DNA of 37,435 bases from a virus (IMGVR_UViG_3300006919_000019:1-37435); one strand, 5' to 3'; positions 23,973 to 31,945 are shown, counted from the stretch's first letter. The notes: generated by a model from the sequence alone, not told the origin. Made by a program: numbers and translations.

Positions 23973-24217
23973 TGGAAAATAAAGATAAAATTACATTTCT
24001 TGATTTAGTATTTCCAATATGTTGTATTTATTTATCAGGGTTGTTTTTTTGGGCATATTTTATAAAAGGAGGTGATTATACAAATCCTTTAGTCGATGTG
24101 GTTATAATTATGATAACATCTACATTTTTTACCTATGGTGTATTTGCGTTCTTTAGAGATTTAAAAAGATTAGGAATAGTTGATATGATTAAAAACTTTA
24201 TAAATATAGACAAATGA
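23972..24217 (+). CDS. Two-pass membrane protein, holin-like
   Basis: This 81-residue protein has two hydrophobic segments, about 10-29 (LVFPICCIYLSGLFFWAYF) and about 40-62 (LVDVVIIMITSTFFTYGVFAF), with a basic amphipathic tail. Two helices and small size fit a class II-like holin, which would release the endolysin across the inner membrane. It lies two genes before the M15 endolysin. Overlaps on both sides (TAATG, ATGA) fix its start. Confidence 0.55.
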   Translation: MENKDKITFLDLVFPICCIYLSGLFFWAYFIKGGDYTNPLVDVVIIMITSTFFTYGVFAFFRDLKRLGIVDMIKNFINIDK

Positions 24218-24801
24218 AAAAAACAATTACAATTTTATGTATGCTAATAGGATTAGCAACATTTTCACAGAGCAATGTTACAAACATATTAAATGAGGAA
24301 TGCACTTTTGGTGGTGGTTGTCCAGAGTTTAGATTAGGGTGTTGTATAGATGATTATTTAGAAGATACAAATGTGGATGAAGTAATAGATGAAAATGATT
24401 GTTTCTTTCCAGAGTTTCAAGAATACTATGTTAATGAAAACGTATCATTTAACAGAGGGAAATTTGTTTTAAGAAACGCACATATTGAATTTAGAAATGG
24501 AGCATCATTTATTACTAATGGAGCAGATATTGAGTACACTTGTGGTGCATCAATGACCTTTACAGGAGGCGGTGGTATTTTTCAAAGTATAGAACAAATG
24601 AATACTACTTTAGGTTTACCGTTTTTTGAAATGGTAAATAGAGATAACTACGGATTACCTTATGAGGTTATAAATATATCAGGTCAAATTATTAAGAAAG
24701 GATTTGTAGATGCAAGTACTAAGAATTTAAGAAGTACAGACCAATTATATTTTATAAGAGTAAAAGGTTATGAAACTAAAAAGATTCCATTTAAAAACTA
24801 A
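24214..24801 (+). CDS. Secreted protein with T9SS-like C-terminal sorting domain
   Basis: This protein has 195 residues. The N-terminus MKKTITILCMLIGLATFSQS is a flavobacterial signal peptide ending around residue 19. The middle has a Cys-rich loop (CTFGGGCPEFRLGCC) and short strand repeats (RGKFVLRNAHIEF, NGASFITNGADIEY) like a small beta-solenoid. The last roughly 50 residues match type IX secretion C-terminal domains: YEVINISGQIIKKG (146-159), LYFIRVKGY (about 178-186) and the basic end KKIPFKN. The host type IX system would export and anchor it at the surface. It lies between a holin-like gene and the endolysin. Confidence 0.7.
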   Translation: MKKTITILCMLIGLATFSQSNVTNILNEECTFGGGCPEFRLGCCIDDYLEDTNVDEVIDENDCFFPEFQEYYVNENVSFNRGKFVLRNAHIEFRNGASFITNGADIEYTCGASMTFTGGGGIFQSIEQMNTTLGLPFFEMVNRDNYGLPYEVINISGQIIKKGFVDASTKNLRSTDQLYFIRVKGYETKKIPFKN

Positions 24802-25184
24802 TGCAATTAACACATAATTTTAACCTTTCAGAATTTCAATGCAAATGTGGTTGTAAAATGCCTGATGCAGTTTTTGAGAATATAAAAGAGTTAGTTATCT
24901 ATTTACAGTACATTAGAGAGTATTTAGACGAGCCAATTAAACTAACTAATGCTTATAGGTGTAAAGAGCATAATAAACGCATAGGAGGTGCTAAAAACAG
25001 CCAACACATATTGGGAAAGGCAGCAGATATACAATGCAAAAAAATATACCCTAGTGTTATGGCTGATTTAATAGAAGATTTGATTAAAAAAAATTACATA
25101 GAAGAAGGTGGAGTTGGAAGATACAACACTTTTACACATTATGATATTCGTGGTACAAAAGCACGATGGAACAACGTTAAATAA
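24801..25184 (+). CDS. Endolysin, peptidase M15 family
   Basis: This 127-residue protein is a D-Ala-D-Ala carboxypeptidase/endopeptidase-like lysin. Zinc ligands fit the M15 pattern: SQHILGKAADI (His69, Asp76) and THYDIRG (His113). LTNAYRCKEHNKRIGGAKNS is the usual preceding segment. It should cut peptidoglycan peptides after holin action. It starts by TAATG overlap with the T9SS-like gene. N-terminal cysteines (CKCGCKM) may bind a metal or be structural. Confidence 0.85.
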   Translation: MQLTHNFNLSEFQCKCGCKMPDAVFENIKELVIYLQYIREYLDEPIKLTNAYRCKEHNKRIGGAKNSQHILGKAADIQCKKIYPSVMADLIEDLIKKNYIEEGGVGRYNTFTHYDIRGTKARWNNVK

Positions 25185-25204
25185 ATAAATTAAAAACAAT
25201 TATT

Positions 25205-25492
25205 ATGGGAGAAGTAACAGATGTAGTATCAAACGCTAAAAAGTGGTGGAACTCGCAAACTTATTTAGGATTATTATTTATGGTAATTCCAGGCATTGTG
25301 AAACTAATTAATCCAGAGCTTACTATTGATTTAGAGGCTGGAACGGAAGAAGTTTTCAACCAAGCTGGAGCAATAGCAGAACAAGCTGATGCTTTATGGT
25401 ACACGCTTAGTAATTCTATTGGTGAAATACTATTAGTTTTAGGTATTAGAACAGCAGCAGGAGGAACTAAAGTTAAGAAAAGTATTATTTAA
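25205..25492 (+). CDS. Membrane protein, possible holin
   Basis: This 95-residue protein has hydrophobic segments at about 19-36 (TYLGLLFMVIPGIVKLIN) and about 64-82 (LWYTLSNSIGEILLVLGIRT) and a basic C-terminus. It directly follows the endolysin and precedes a terminator, a typical holin place. The sequence just before the start (aacaattattATG) faintly resembles the 3' half of the late motif. Which of the three membrane proteins in this block is the true holin cannot be told. Confidence 0.5.
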   Translation: MGEVTDVVSNAKKWWNSQTYLGLLFMVIPGIVKLINPELTIDLEAGTEEVFNQAGAIAEQADALWYTLSNSIGEILLVLGIRTAAGGTKVKKSII

Positions 25493-25500
25493 TTAAACAT

Positions 25501-25525
25501 GGGTGTGTAACAGCACCCTTTTTTT
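25501..25525 (+). terminator. Terminator after lysis block
   Basis: gggtg (25501-25505) pairs with caccc (25514-25518) with an 8-base loop and seven T (25519-25525). The stem is short but GC-rich for this genome. It closes the lysis transcription unit. Confidence 0.65.
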
Positions 25526-25528
25526 ATC

Positions 25529-25729
25529 ATGGATTATATTGAGTTTCACGAAGATGATTTGTATTTATTTGAAAATGCCAATCATTTTTATAAATGGCTT
25601 TTAGAATTGCATGATGAATGTGAATTAATAGAAATTGAAGAATTAAAAGAATTAGTTGTACAATTAGAAATGTATGACTTTTATTTAGTTTGTAAACAGT
25701 TTGAACAGAATTATTTAAACATGCCTTAA
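25529..25729 (+). CDS. Small acidic hypothetical protein
   Basis: This 66-residue, strongly acidic protein starts MDYIEFHEDDLYLFENANHF. It starts directly after the terminator T-run, so either it is read by read-through or it has its own promoter, which I do not see. The second half is helical (IEELKELVVQLEMYDFYLV). No family is recognised; acidic DNA-mimic roles are possible but unsupported. Confidence 0.55.
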   Translation: MDYIEFHEDDLYLFENANHFYKWLLELHDECELIEIEELKELVVQLEMYDFYLVCKQFEQNYLNMP

Positions 25730-25766
25730 TAACTGCATAATCTTAAATATGCACTAAAAACAGAAT

Positions 25767-26009
25767 ATGAAAGAAATATTATCAATACTACCAGGACTTA
25801 TAAAACTTATAACGCCTGATCCACAAATGAAAGGTATCAGATTAAAGCGTAAAGAGTTAAAACTTGCTAAAAAGAATCTAAGAATAGCGGAAAGAATGTA
25901 CAAGAGCATTTATAAAGAATTTGAAAAAGATGGTTTTGATGAAGAAGAAACAGCGCTGTTAAACGAATTAAAAGACAAGATAACAGATAGAAAAGCATCT
26001 TTTATATAA
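25767..26009 (+). CDS. Small charged helical protein
   Basis: This 80-residue protein begins MKEILSILPGLIKLITPDPQ, an amphipathic segment, and continues with a Lys/Arg/Glu-rich helix (KRKELKLAKKNLRIAERMYK). The C-terminal half includes FEKDGFDEEETALLNEL. It may associate with membranes through its first segment. Its function is unknown. Confidence 0.55.
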   Translation: MKEILSILPGLIKLITPDPQMKGIRLKRKELKLAKKNLRIAERMYKSIYKEFEKDGFDEEETALLNELKDKITDRKASFI

Positions 26010-26046
26010 ATTTTTTATATATTACACCACATTAAATATCTTTTAT

Positions 26047-27087
26047 ATGAGTGAATCACAAACGAGAAACACAACAAGATTAAGATTAAAAGAAGATGAA
26101 TTAGATGTAGTAAATAGTTATAGGAGGTTAAAAGATGAAGCAAAACTACAAGGCATACCAGTAAACGAAATTAAACACGGATGGTTAAAATCCAAAAACA
26201 GTTCTTTATTCTTTAAAAATCCTAAATTTCAAACAGTAGAAAAAGATGCTTTTGTAAAAGAACTATTAAACGACCTCCAAAAATACTCACCTAAATTTAC
26301 CAAACTTAAAAGAGAAAAACTAGATGATAATTATTGTTTAGTTATTGATCCAGCCGATGTTCATGTAGGCAAATTATGTACAATATTTGAAACTGGTGTA
26401 GAGTATAATCAACAAGTAGCTGTTAAACGTGTTTTAGATGGTGTTACAGGTATTTTAAACAAAGCACAAGGTTTCCATATAGATAAAATTATATTCATTG
26501 GTGGTAACGATATACTACACACCGATACACCAAGAAGGACAACAACATCTGGAACTCCACAAGACACCGATGGCATGTGGTATGAAAACTTTTTAATGGC
26601 CAAACAGCTTTATGTAGATGTTTTAGAACTACTAATAACTATTGCTGATGTACATTTTGTTTATAATCCTTCAAATCACGATTACACTAATGGTTTTTTT
26701 CTTGCTGATGTTATACAAACTTATTTTAGAAACTGTAAGAATATTACATTTGATTGCTCAATAGCACATCGAAAATATACATTATATGGTAATAGTCTTA
26801 TTGGAACTACTCATGGGGATGGTGCTAAACAAATTGATTTAGGTCAATTAATGAGTATTGAAGCGAAACAATATTGGATGTTTGCAGAACATAGATATTT
26901 TTACACGCATCACATACACCATAAAACAGCAAAAGATTACATTAATGTAACGGTTGAAAGTTTACGTTCACCAAGTCCAGCCGATTCATGGCATCATAGA
27001 AACGGGTATATAAATAAAGCAGCGATTGAAGGCTTTATACATTCAGTAGATAACGGACAAATAGCAAGGCTTACACATTATTTTTAA
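26047..27087 (+). CDS. Calcineurin-like metallophosphoesterase
   Basis: This protein has 346 residues. After an N-terminal, probably helix-turn-helix-like region of about 90 residues come the five metallophosphoesterase motifs: DPADVHVGK (Asp104, His106), GGNDILH (Asn154, Asp155), NPSNHDY (Asn210, His211), THGDG (His256) and a His cluster (THHIHH, about 287-292). It probably hydrolyses phosphodiesters in a nucleic acid or nucleotide and may process DNA as in SbcD/Mre11-type enzymes. The substrate is not visible. It precedes the early small-gene operon. Confidence 0.8.
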   Translation: MSESQTRNTTRLRLKEDELDVVNSYRRLKDEAKLQGIPVNEIKHGWLKSKNSSLFFKNPKFQTVEKDAFVKELLNDLQKYSPKFTKLKREKLDDNYCLVIDPADVHVGKLCTIFETGVEYNQQVAVKRVLDGVTGILNKAQGFHIDKIIFIGGNDILHTDTPRRTTTSGTPQDTDGMWYENFLMAKQLYVDVLELLITIADVHFVYNPSNHDYTNGFFLADVIQTYFRNCKNITFDCSIAHRKYTLYGNSLIGTTHGDGAKQIDLGQLMSIEAKQYWMFAEHRYFYTHHIHHKTAKDYINVTVESLRSPSPADSWHHRNGYINKAAIEGFIHSVDNGQIARLTHYF

Positions 27088-27104
27088 ATTATTTTGAATA
27101 AATA

Positions 27105-27136
27105 TTAGTTTATTAATTAAATCTTCTTTATCTTCG
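27105..27136 (+). promoter_or_regulatory. Possible host-type promoter, early operon
   Basis: TATCTTCG (27129-27136) is one mismatch from the -7 consensus TAnnTTTG, with TTAG about 20 bases upstream (27105-27108). It lies in an 81-base gap before the small gene at 27169 and would start the long run of early genes. The evidence is moderate because the -33 element is weak. Confidence 0.4.
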
Positions 27137-27168
27137 TTAAGTAAAAGAAACTAAAAACCCTTAACATT

Positions 27169-27261
27169 ATGAAAACAATTACATTAAAACACATTTGGAT
27201 AACGTCACTTTTTATATTAGGCGTTCTTTGTTTAATTCATGCAATTATAAACCCTGTATAA
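27169..27261 (+). CDS. Tiny membrane peptide
   Basis: This 30-residue frame, beginning MKTITLKHIWITSLFILGVL, has one hydrophobic helix. It follows the possible promoter and lies two bases before the next start, so translation is plausible. No family is recognised. Confidence 0.5.
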   Translation: MKTITLKHIWITSLFILGVLCLIHAIINPV

Positions 27262-27262
27262 A

Positions 27263-27469
27263 ATGACACACCAACTAGAATTTAAAGGACTTATTATAGA
27301 TGTTCAAGGAACATACCACAAAGGACAATTTGGAACGTTTGAAACGCCTCCAGAACCAGAAGAATTTGAAATAGATAAAGTTGAACTATTAGGTACAGAT
27401 ATAACTGAACTAATGGAAGAACACATAAACGATTTAGAAGTATTAACAATACAAAACCACTACCGATGA
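27263..27469 (+). CDS. Small acidic protein, conserved-type in Bacteroidota phages
   Basis: This protein has 68 residues: MTHQLEFKGLIIDVQGTYHK, then a Pro/Glu-rich stretch (FETPPEPEEFEIDKVELLGT) and an acidic helix. I have a pattern memory of such short proteins in early regions of flavobacterial phages, without known function. It overlaps the next gene as ATGA. Confidence 0.6.
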   Translation: MTHQLEFKGLIIDVQGTYHKGQFGTFETPPEPEEFEIDKVELLGTDITELMEEHINDLEVLTIQNHYR

Positions 27470-27612
27470 AAAAAGATACAAAAACATTAGCAGAATTATT
27501 TACAGATATGTCATATAGTTTTCAAGTTATTTGTGATGATTTCGCAGATGCAACAGGAAAACCAACTAGCAAAATTGATGACTTTTTAAAAGAAGAAAAA
27601 GATGGACATTAA
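27466..27612 (+). CDS. Small hypothetical protein
   Basis: This is a 48-residue frame starting with ATGA coupling, MKKDTKTLAELFTDMSYSFQ, and acidic at the end. It overlaps the next gene by 11 bases. No family is recognised; the coupling on both sides supports translation. Confidence 0.55.
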   Translation: MKKDTKTLAELFTDMSYSFQVICDDFADATGKPTSKIDDFLKEEKDGH

Positions 27613-27796
27613 AGAAGTAGAAAACTTAGGAGTTGATGGTGTATATACCAAAGACTATCCAGATTTTTGTGATGCCTATTTTTGTGAAGGCTGGCATATA
27701 AAAGAAGATAGAGAACTAACCGAAGATGAACTAATATCTTTAGGTGAAGATTACCCAGAAGTATTAAACGAAATGGCTTACGAATCACTAATATAA
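27602..27796 (+). CDS. Small acidic hypothetical protein
   Basis: This protein has 64 residues with many Glu, Asp and Tyr (for example KEVENLGVDGVYTKDYPDF, then LTEDELISLGEDYPEVLNEM). It is predicted soluble. It belongs to the early run of coupled small genes. The function is unknown. Confidence 0.55.
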   Translation: MDIKEVENLGVDGVYTKDYPDFCDAYFCEGWHIKEDRELTEDELISLGEDYPEVLNEMAYESLI

Positions 27797-27801
27797 AAAA
27801 C

Positions 27802-27993
27802 ATGATACGAGGAATAAGAGTAACACACCAAGAAAAATCTAAAAGTTATCACGATGGTAACGAGCAAAGAGTAACACGAATTGAAGTAGAATCTGAATTA
27901 TATGATTTTGATACAATATATCAAGATGTTACTTTAGATACTGCTTATGCTGAATGGCAACAAAACCAATTAAAAAATATGTTAAATGGATAG
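27802..27993 (+). CDS. Small hypothetical protein
   Basis: This is a 63-residue protein, MIRGIRVTHQEKSKSYHDGN followed by strand-like RIEVESELYDFDTIYQDVTL. It overlaps the next gene by eight bases. It is probably soluble and its function is unknown. Confidence 0.55.
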   Translation: MIRGIRVTHQEKSKSYHDGNEQRVTRIEVESELYDFDTIYQDVTLDTAYAEWQQNQLKNMLNG

Positions 27994-28213
27994 ATTAAGA
28001 CAAGAACTCAACTTAGTTGCTGATAACGCTCCAAGCGGATCACACAAGAAAGTAGCTAATAAAATAGGCTTTAGTGAACAATATATTAGGCAAGTTAGAA
28101 TTGGAACGAGTGGTTATGCAGATAATCCAGACAACAGAAAACTAATCCAAGACTGTATAAATGAGTACAGACGATTGATAAACAAAGAAATAACTAAACT
28201 TAAAAACGTATGA
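27986..28213 (+). CDS. Helix-turn-helix (XRE-like) DNA-binding protein
   Basis: This 75-residue protein contains a short helix-turn-helix, KKVANKIGFSEQYIRQVRIG (about 21-40), resembling XRE/Cro-type regulators but with a truncated remainder. It may control early gene expression. No operator repeats can be assigned to it. It overlaps both neighbours. Confidence 0.6.
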   Translation: MDRLRQELNLVADNAPSGSHKKVANKIGFSEQYIRQVRIGTSGYADNPDNRKLIQDCINEYRRLINKEITKLKNV

Positions 28214-28284
28214 TATATTTAGCATTAATATTCGGATATAGTGTAGTAATTTATGTACTAATAAATAAAAATAAAACAACATGA
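28210..28284 (+). CDS. Tiny membrane peptide
   Basis: This 24-residue frame begins MIYLALIFGYSVVIYVLINK. It starts as ATGA on the previous stop and ends with a four-base overlap (ATGA) with the ERF gene. The double coupling supports translation. It would form one membrane helix. Confidence 0.5.
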   Translation: MIYLALIFGYSVVIYVLINKNKTT

Positions 28285-28832
28285 GTATTTATAAAAAATT
28301 ATTTGAAGCAAAAAAAGAGATTGGTAAAATTTCTAAAGACAGTACAAACCCTTTTTATAAAAGCAAGTACTTTGACATTAATCAACTATTAGAACACGTT
28401 GAGCCGATACTACAAAAACATGATTTACTTTGTTTACAACCTATATTATCAAATAGCGTTGTAACTCAAATAGTAGATGTTGAATCTTCTGAAATGGTAA
28501 CATCTGGAATTGAACTAACAAATCAAACAGACCCGCAAAAAAGAGGTTCTGAAATTACTTATTACAGACGTTATACTCTTGGTAGTCTTTTAGGATTACA
28601 AGCAGAAGATGATGATGCAAATGGAACGCTTAAAACATCTACACAACCAAAAGATGAATCCCCAGTAAAATGGTTAAGTGATAAACTAACACAAAAAGCA
28701 ATCAATGGAGGTTTAGAAACTATTAATAAAACACTTCAATATTACGATGGTAAAACAGTCAGAGAAGATGGGTTTAAATATTGTGTATCTAAGAAATTAA
28801 AAACAGCATTAGAATTTGCTTTAACTGTATAA
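28281..28832 (+). CDS. erf: ERF-family single-strand annealing protein
   Basis: This protein has 183 residues. FYKSKYFDINQLLEHVEPIL (25-44) and SEITYYRRYTLGSLLGLQAE (90-109), followed by DDDAN, are the hallmark segments of ERF-type recombinases that anneal single-stranded DNA. It probably works with the PD-(D/E)XK nuclease at 31942 in recombination-dependent replication or repair. The C-terminal third is poorly conserved-looking. It is a likely core of the phage recombination pathway. Confidence 0.85.
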   Translation: MSIYKKLFEAKKEIGKISKDSTNPFYKSKYFDINQLLEHVEPILQKHDLLCLQPILSNSVVTQIVDVESSEMVTSGIELTNQTDPQKRGSEITYYRRYTLGSLLGLQAEDDDANGTLKTSTQPKDESPVKWLSDKLTQKAINGGLETINKTLQYYDGKTVREDGFKYCVSKKLKTALEFALTV

Positions 28833-28835
28833 ATT

Positions 28836-29042
28836 ATGAAGAAAATAAACGCAACATTCAATGTAGAAAATGATTTAGCAGAATACAACCTAAGAAAAAC
28901 ATTAGAAGGATTAGGAGCTAAATATGTAAGAACGTTACCTAATACGGATCATTTAAAAGATAACAAACATTACATAGAGTTATACAAAGCTGAAAAGAAA
29001 GCAAAGGAAACAACTTTAAAATTTATAAACGATAACCGATAA
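28836..29042 (+). CDS. Small hypothetical protein
   Basis: This 68-residue lysine-rich protein begins MKKINATFNVENDLAEYNLR and ends with KAEKKAKETTLKFINDNR. It lies four bases after the ERF stop. The sequence is not recognised; its proximity to ERF suggests a DNA metabolism context. Confidence 0.5.
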   Translation: MKKINATFNVENDLAEYNLRKTLEGLGAKYVRTLPNTDHLKDNKHYIELYKAEKKAKETTLKFINDNR

Positions 29043-29052
29043 AACAATAGAT

Positions 29053-29280
29053 ATGACAGCAAAAGCAAAAGCTAAAGAGTTAGTGGATAGGTTTAATAAA
29101 TTCCCATTTGCAACATTATCAGTTAGTCAAAACATGGACTATGCTAAACAATGTGCTTTAATATGTGTTAATGAGATAAATGATGAATTAGATAACTTTA
29201 GTAATGATGATGGTTATCAATTTAGTAGAGTTGAATTTTACACAGAAGTTAAACAAGAAATAGAAAAGCTAAAACAATAG
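29053..29280 (+). CDS. Small hypothetical protein
   Basis: This is a 75-residue protein, MTAKAKAKELVDRFNKFPFA, with a predicted helical C-terminal half (FSRVEFYTEVKQEIEKLKQ). It lies two bases before the next gene. Similar short AKELVDRF proteins occur in early regions of Bacteroidota phages in my memory. No function is known. Confidence 0.55.
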   Translation: MTAKAKAKELVDRFNKFPFATLSVSQNMDYAKQCALICVNEINDELDNFSNDDGYQFSRVEFYTEVKQEIEKLKQ

Positions 29281-29282
29281 AT

Positions 29283-29579
29283 ATGAACGAGATATTAGAA
29301 AAAATATCATCTATTATACATTCTTATCAAAATAAGGAGTATAAAGATTTGTTTAAAATGCAAAGAGATTTAGCCTGTAATATGTTTTATTTAAAGGAAA
29401 TGCAAGTGGAATTTAATATCAAATGGAATAATGAATTTCATAATTACGATTCTAAAGTAAATGCTATAAAACAAAGACATGCAGATAAAGTAGTGCCAGA
29501 ATTATACGCTTGTAGAAAGATATATGAAGGAGCAAACAATGTGTTTATGTCAATAGGTAGAGAATTAAAAATGAATTAA
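29283..29579 (+). CDS. Small helical hypothetical protein
   Basis: This is a 98-residue protein rich in charged helices, MNEILEKISSIIHSYQNKEY. It contains KVVPELYACRKIYEGANNVF. The sequence is not recognised. It precedes the IbrB-like gene by 12 bases. Confidence 0.5.
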   Translation: MNEILEKISSIIHSYQNKEYKDLFKMQRDLACNMFYLKEMQVEFNIKWNNEFHNYDSKVNAIKQRHADKVVPELYACRKIYEGANNVFMSIGRELKMN

Positions 29580-29591
29580 TAAATAAACAAA

Positions 29592-30734
29592 ATGGAAATA
29601 ATAACAAGTAAAATAATTAAAATATTTAAAACAGAGATGGAAATCCTTGATTTTGAAGAGAAAATTAAATTTATAAACGAAATACGAAGCGAAATACACA
29701 AAATGTCTCCATTTAAAAATGAGCCTGTTGATTTTGTTAGATGGGTTAAAAATGACAAAGTAGTTGCTAATGACTATAATCCAAATAAAGTAGCACCACC
29801 AGAAATGGAACTCTTAGAGGTTTCTATTATGAATGATGGTTATACTCAGCCAATAGTATCATGGGATAATCATGAAAAAAACAAGATTGAGGTTATTGAT
29901 GGTTTTCACAGGAATAGAGTTGGCAAAGAATCTAAAGTTGTTAATGAGCGTGTTAAAGGTTATTTACCTATTGTAAATATAAGAAAAAAACAATCTGGCA
30001 AAAATGATCGTATTGCTTCAACAATTAGACATAATAGGGCTAGAGGTAAACATCAGGTAGATGCAATGAGTGAAATTGTAATCGAACTAAAAAATAGAAA
30101 TTGGAGTAATAATAGAATATCCAAACAGTTAGGTATGGATGAAGAAGAAGTGTTAAGGCTTTGTCAAGTGTCTGGTTTAGAACATTTATTTTCTGATAAA
30201 GATTTTAGTAGAGCGTGGGTTTCTGAAGAGTCTAATGAAAAATATATTCCTGTTCATGATAAATTACTTCCTTTTGAAATAGAACAATATAGAGCAGGGA
30301 ATACAAGCGATCCTAATAGAATATTTCACACATATGATAAATGGGAGTGTTATCCTGCTGGGTTTTATGAAAGTGTATTAAAAGATAAATCACATACAGA
30401 ATGTGAGATTATATTTAAAGAAATATTATCCAATAAAGAAATATTTTCAAAAGCATTACAAGGAGTTATAAACAACTGGAAGCATTCATGTGAACATTAC
30501 CTGACTAACAATAGTATGAATAGAATAGCGTGGCTAGGACAAGCTGCTGTTTGTTATGAGTCTAAAGTTCCTTCTAGGTATTCTGGAGCATGGTTTGATA
30601 TTTCAGAGACACGAAGAACCGAGGCTAATAATATCGCTTTAGAATATTTAAATAAGTGGCTAGTTATTAATAATAGACCAGAAGTAGAAATGCACGAAGC
30701 ATTAAATTCAGGTAGACAAATAGAACTTTATTAA
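29592..30734 (+). CDS. ParB-fold IbrB-like protein with fused C-terminal domain
   Basis: This protein has 380 residues. Residues about 45-200 are a ParB/sulfiredoxin-like domain: VANDYNPNKVAPPEMELL, VIDGFHRNR (101-109) and RHNRARGKHQVDAM (146-159), then a helix-turn-helix (NNRISKQLGMDEEEVLRL). HNRARGKH is typical of IbrB. Residues about 220-380 are a second domain with KWECYPAGFYE and SCEHYLTNNSMNRIAWLGQA, which I associate with a stand-alone phage protein. The next gene is IbrA-like. IbrA/IbrB are known as prophage gene-expression co-activators in E. coli; a DNA-modification or regulatory role is inferred here. Confidence 0.75.
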   Translation: MEIITSKIIKIFKTEMEILDFEEKIKFINEIRSEIHKMSPFKNEPVDFVRWVKNDKVVANDYNPNKVAPPEMELLEVSIMNDGYTQPIVSWDNHEKNKIEVIDGFHRNRVGKESKVVNERVKGYLPIVNIRKKQSGKNDRIASTIRHNRARGKHQVDAMSEIVIELKNRNWSNNRISKQLGMDEEEVLRLCQVSGLEHLFSDKDFSRAWVSEESNEKYIPVHDKLLPFEIEQYRAGNTSDPNRIFHTYDKWECYPAGFYESVLKDKSHTECEIIFKEILSNKEIFSKALQGVINNWKHSCEHYLTNNSMNRIAWLGQAAVCYESKVPSRYSGAWFDISETRRTEANNIALEYLNKWLVINNRPEVEMHEALNSGRQIELY

Positions 30735-30736
30735 TC

Positions 30737-31945
30737 ATGAGTAAAAAGAAAGAATTAAAAATATCAGTTTTAGAGGCTTCTAGGAGTAGAGTAAGTAGAA
30801 CCTTTGATGATTTTGAAAGAATATACATTAGTTTTAGTGGTGGTAAGGACTCAACAGTTATGACTCATTTGGTTTTGGATGAAGCAAAAAAAAGAGGCAT
30901 TAAGGTTGGTCTTTTAATAATCGACTTAGAGGCTCAATATAAGGCCACAATAGAACACATTGAAGAAATGATTGAAATGTATTCAGATGTAATAGAACTA
31001 CATTGGTTTTGTGGAGAATTACTCTTAAGAAATGCTGTATCAGATTTTGAGCCTAAGTGGGTTTGTTGGGATGAAAGTAAAAAAGACTTATGGATTAGAG
31101 AGAAGCCTAAATTAGCAAGTGATTTAACTCAATATTATTTTTATGTCCCTAAAATGGAATTTGAGGAGTTAATGGTTATTTTTGGAGAGTGGTATTCACA
31201 AAATAAAAAATGTGCTGCTTTTATTGGTATTCGTTCTGATGAAAGCCTACATAGATATAGGGCTATAACATCAAATAAAGAAGGTTTAATGCATAAAGGA
31301 TATAAATGGACTACTAAAATAAATAATAATTTGTTTAATATTTATCCTATTTACGATTGGAGAACAGAAGATATTTGGATATATCACTTAAAAAACAAAG
31401 AATATCCACACAATACTATTTACGACTTAATGACAAAGGCAGGTGTTAAGTTTGGAGATCAAAGACTTTGTCAACCTTATGGTGATGATCAAAAGAAAGG
31501 TTTATGGTTATATCATATTTTAGAACCAATGACATGGTATAAATTAATAAATCGTGTTAGTGGTGTTAATTCTGGCGCACTATACGTAAAGGAAAGAGGA
31601 AGTATAACAGGAGCTGGATTTGTAGAAAAACCAGAAAGCCACACATGGGAAAGCTATACTAACTTCTTATTAAAGTCACTACCCAAGAAGACACGACAAA
31701 ATTATAGGGGTAGATTTGAGAAATTTATTGCTGGATGGTTACAAAGAGGGTATAAATTTATACCTGATGAAGCACCTCATTCATTAGAGGTTAAGTGTTG
31801 GGCTCCTTCATGGAAGAGGATGGCTAGATGTATTTTAAGAAATGATTATTATTGCAAGGGTTTAGGACAAACGCAACCAAAATCAGAGGCTTATGAAAAA
31901 TGGAAACAAATAAAATATAAACGAAAATTAGAGTCAGAATTATGA
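30737..31945 (+). CDS. IbrA-like PAPS-reductase-family protein
   Basis: This protein has 402 residues. The PP-loop SFSGGKDST (32-40) and the surrounding IYISF place it in the adenine-nucleotide alpha-hydrolase / PAPS reductase superfamily. The remainder includes AAFIGIRSDESLHRYRA, IYPIYDWRTEDIWIYH and a C-terminal part like the DUF3440 region of IbrA (KKTRQNYRGRFEKFI). It probably activates a substrate with ATP, possibly in a sulfur-type or other nucleic-acid modification. It lies two bases after the IbrB-like gene and overlaps the nuclease gene as ATGA. Confidence 0.8.
   Translation: MSKKKELKISVLEASRSRVSRTFDDFERIYISFSGGKDSTVMTHLVLDEAKKRGIKVGLLIIDLEAQYKATIEHIEEMIEMYSDVIELHWFCGELLLRNAVSDFEPKWVCWDESKKDLWIREKPKLASDLTQYYFYVPKMEFEELMVIFGEWYSQNKKCAAFIGIRSDESLHRYRAITSNKEGLMHKGYKWTTKINNNLFNIYPIYDWRTEDIWIYHLKNKEYPHNTIYDLMTKAGVKFGDQRLCQPYGDDQKKGLWLYHILEPMTWYKLINRVSGVNSGALYVKERGSITGAGFVEKPESHTWESYTNFLLKSLPKKTRQNYRGRFEKFIAGWLQRGYKFIPDEAPHSLEVKCWAPSWKRMARCILRNDYYCKGLGQTQPKSEAYEKWKQIKYKRKLESEL

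Noticed and set aside
26037-26044. TATCTTTT as a promoter for the metallophosphoesterase gene
   Set aside because: It ends only two bases before the ATG, so a start site would lie inside the coding sequence, and there is no clear -33 element.
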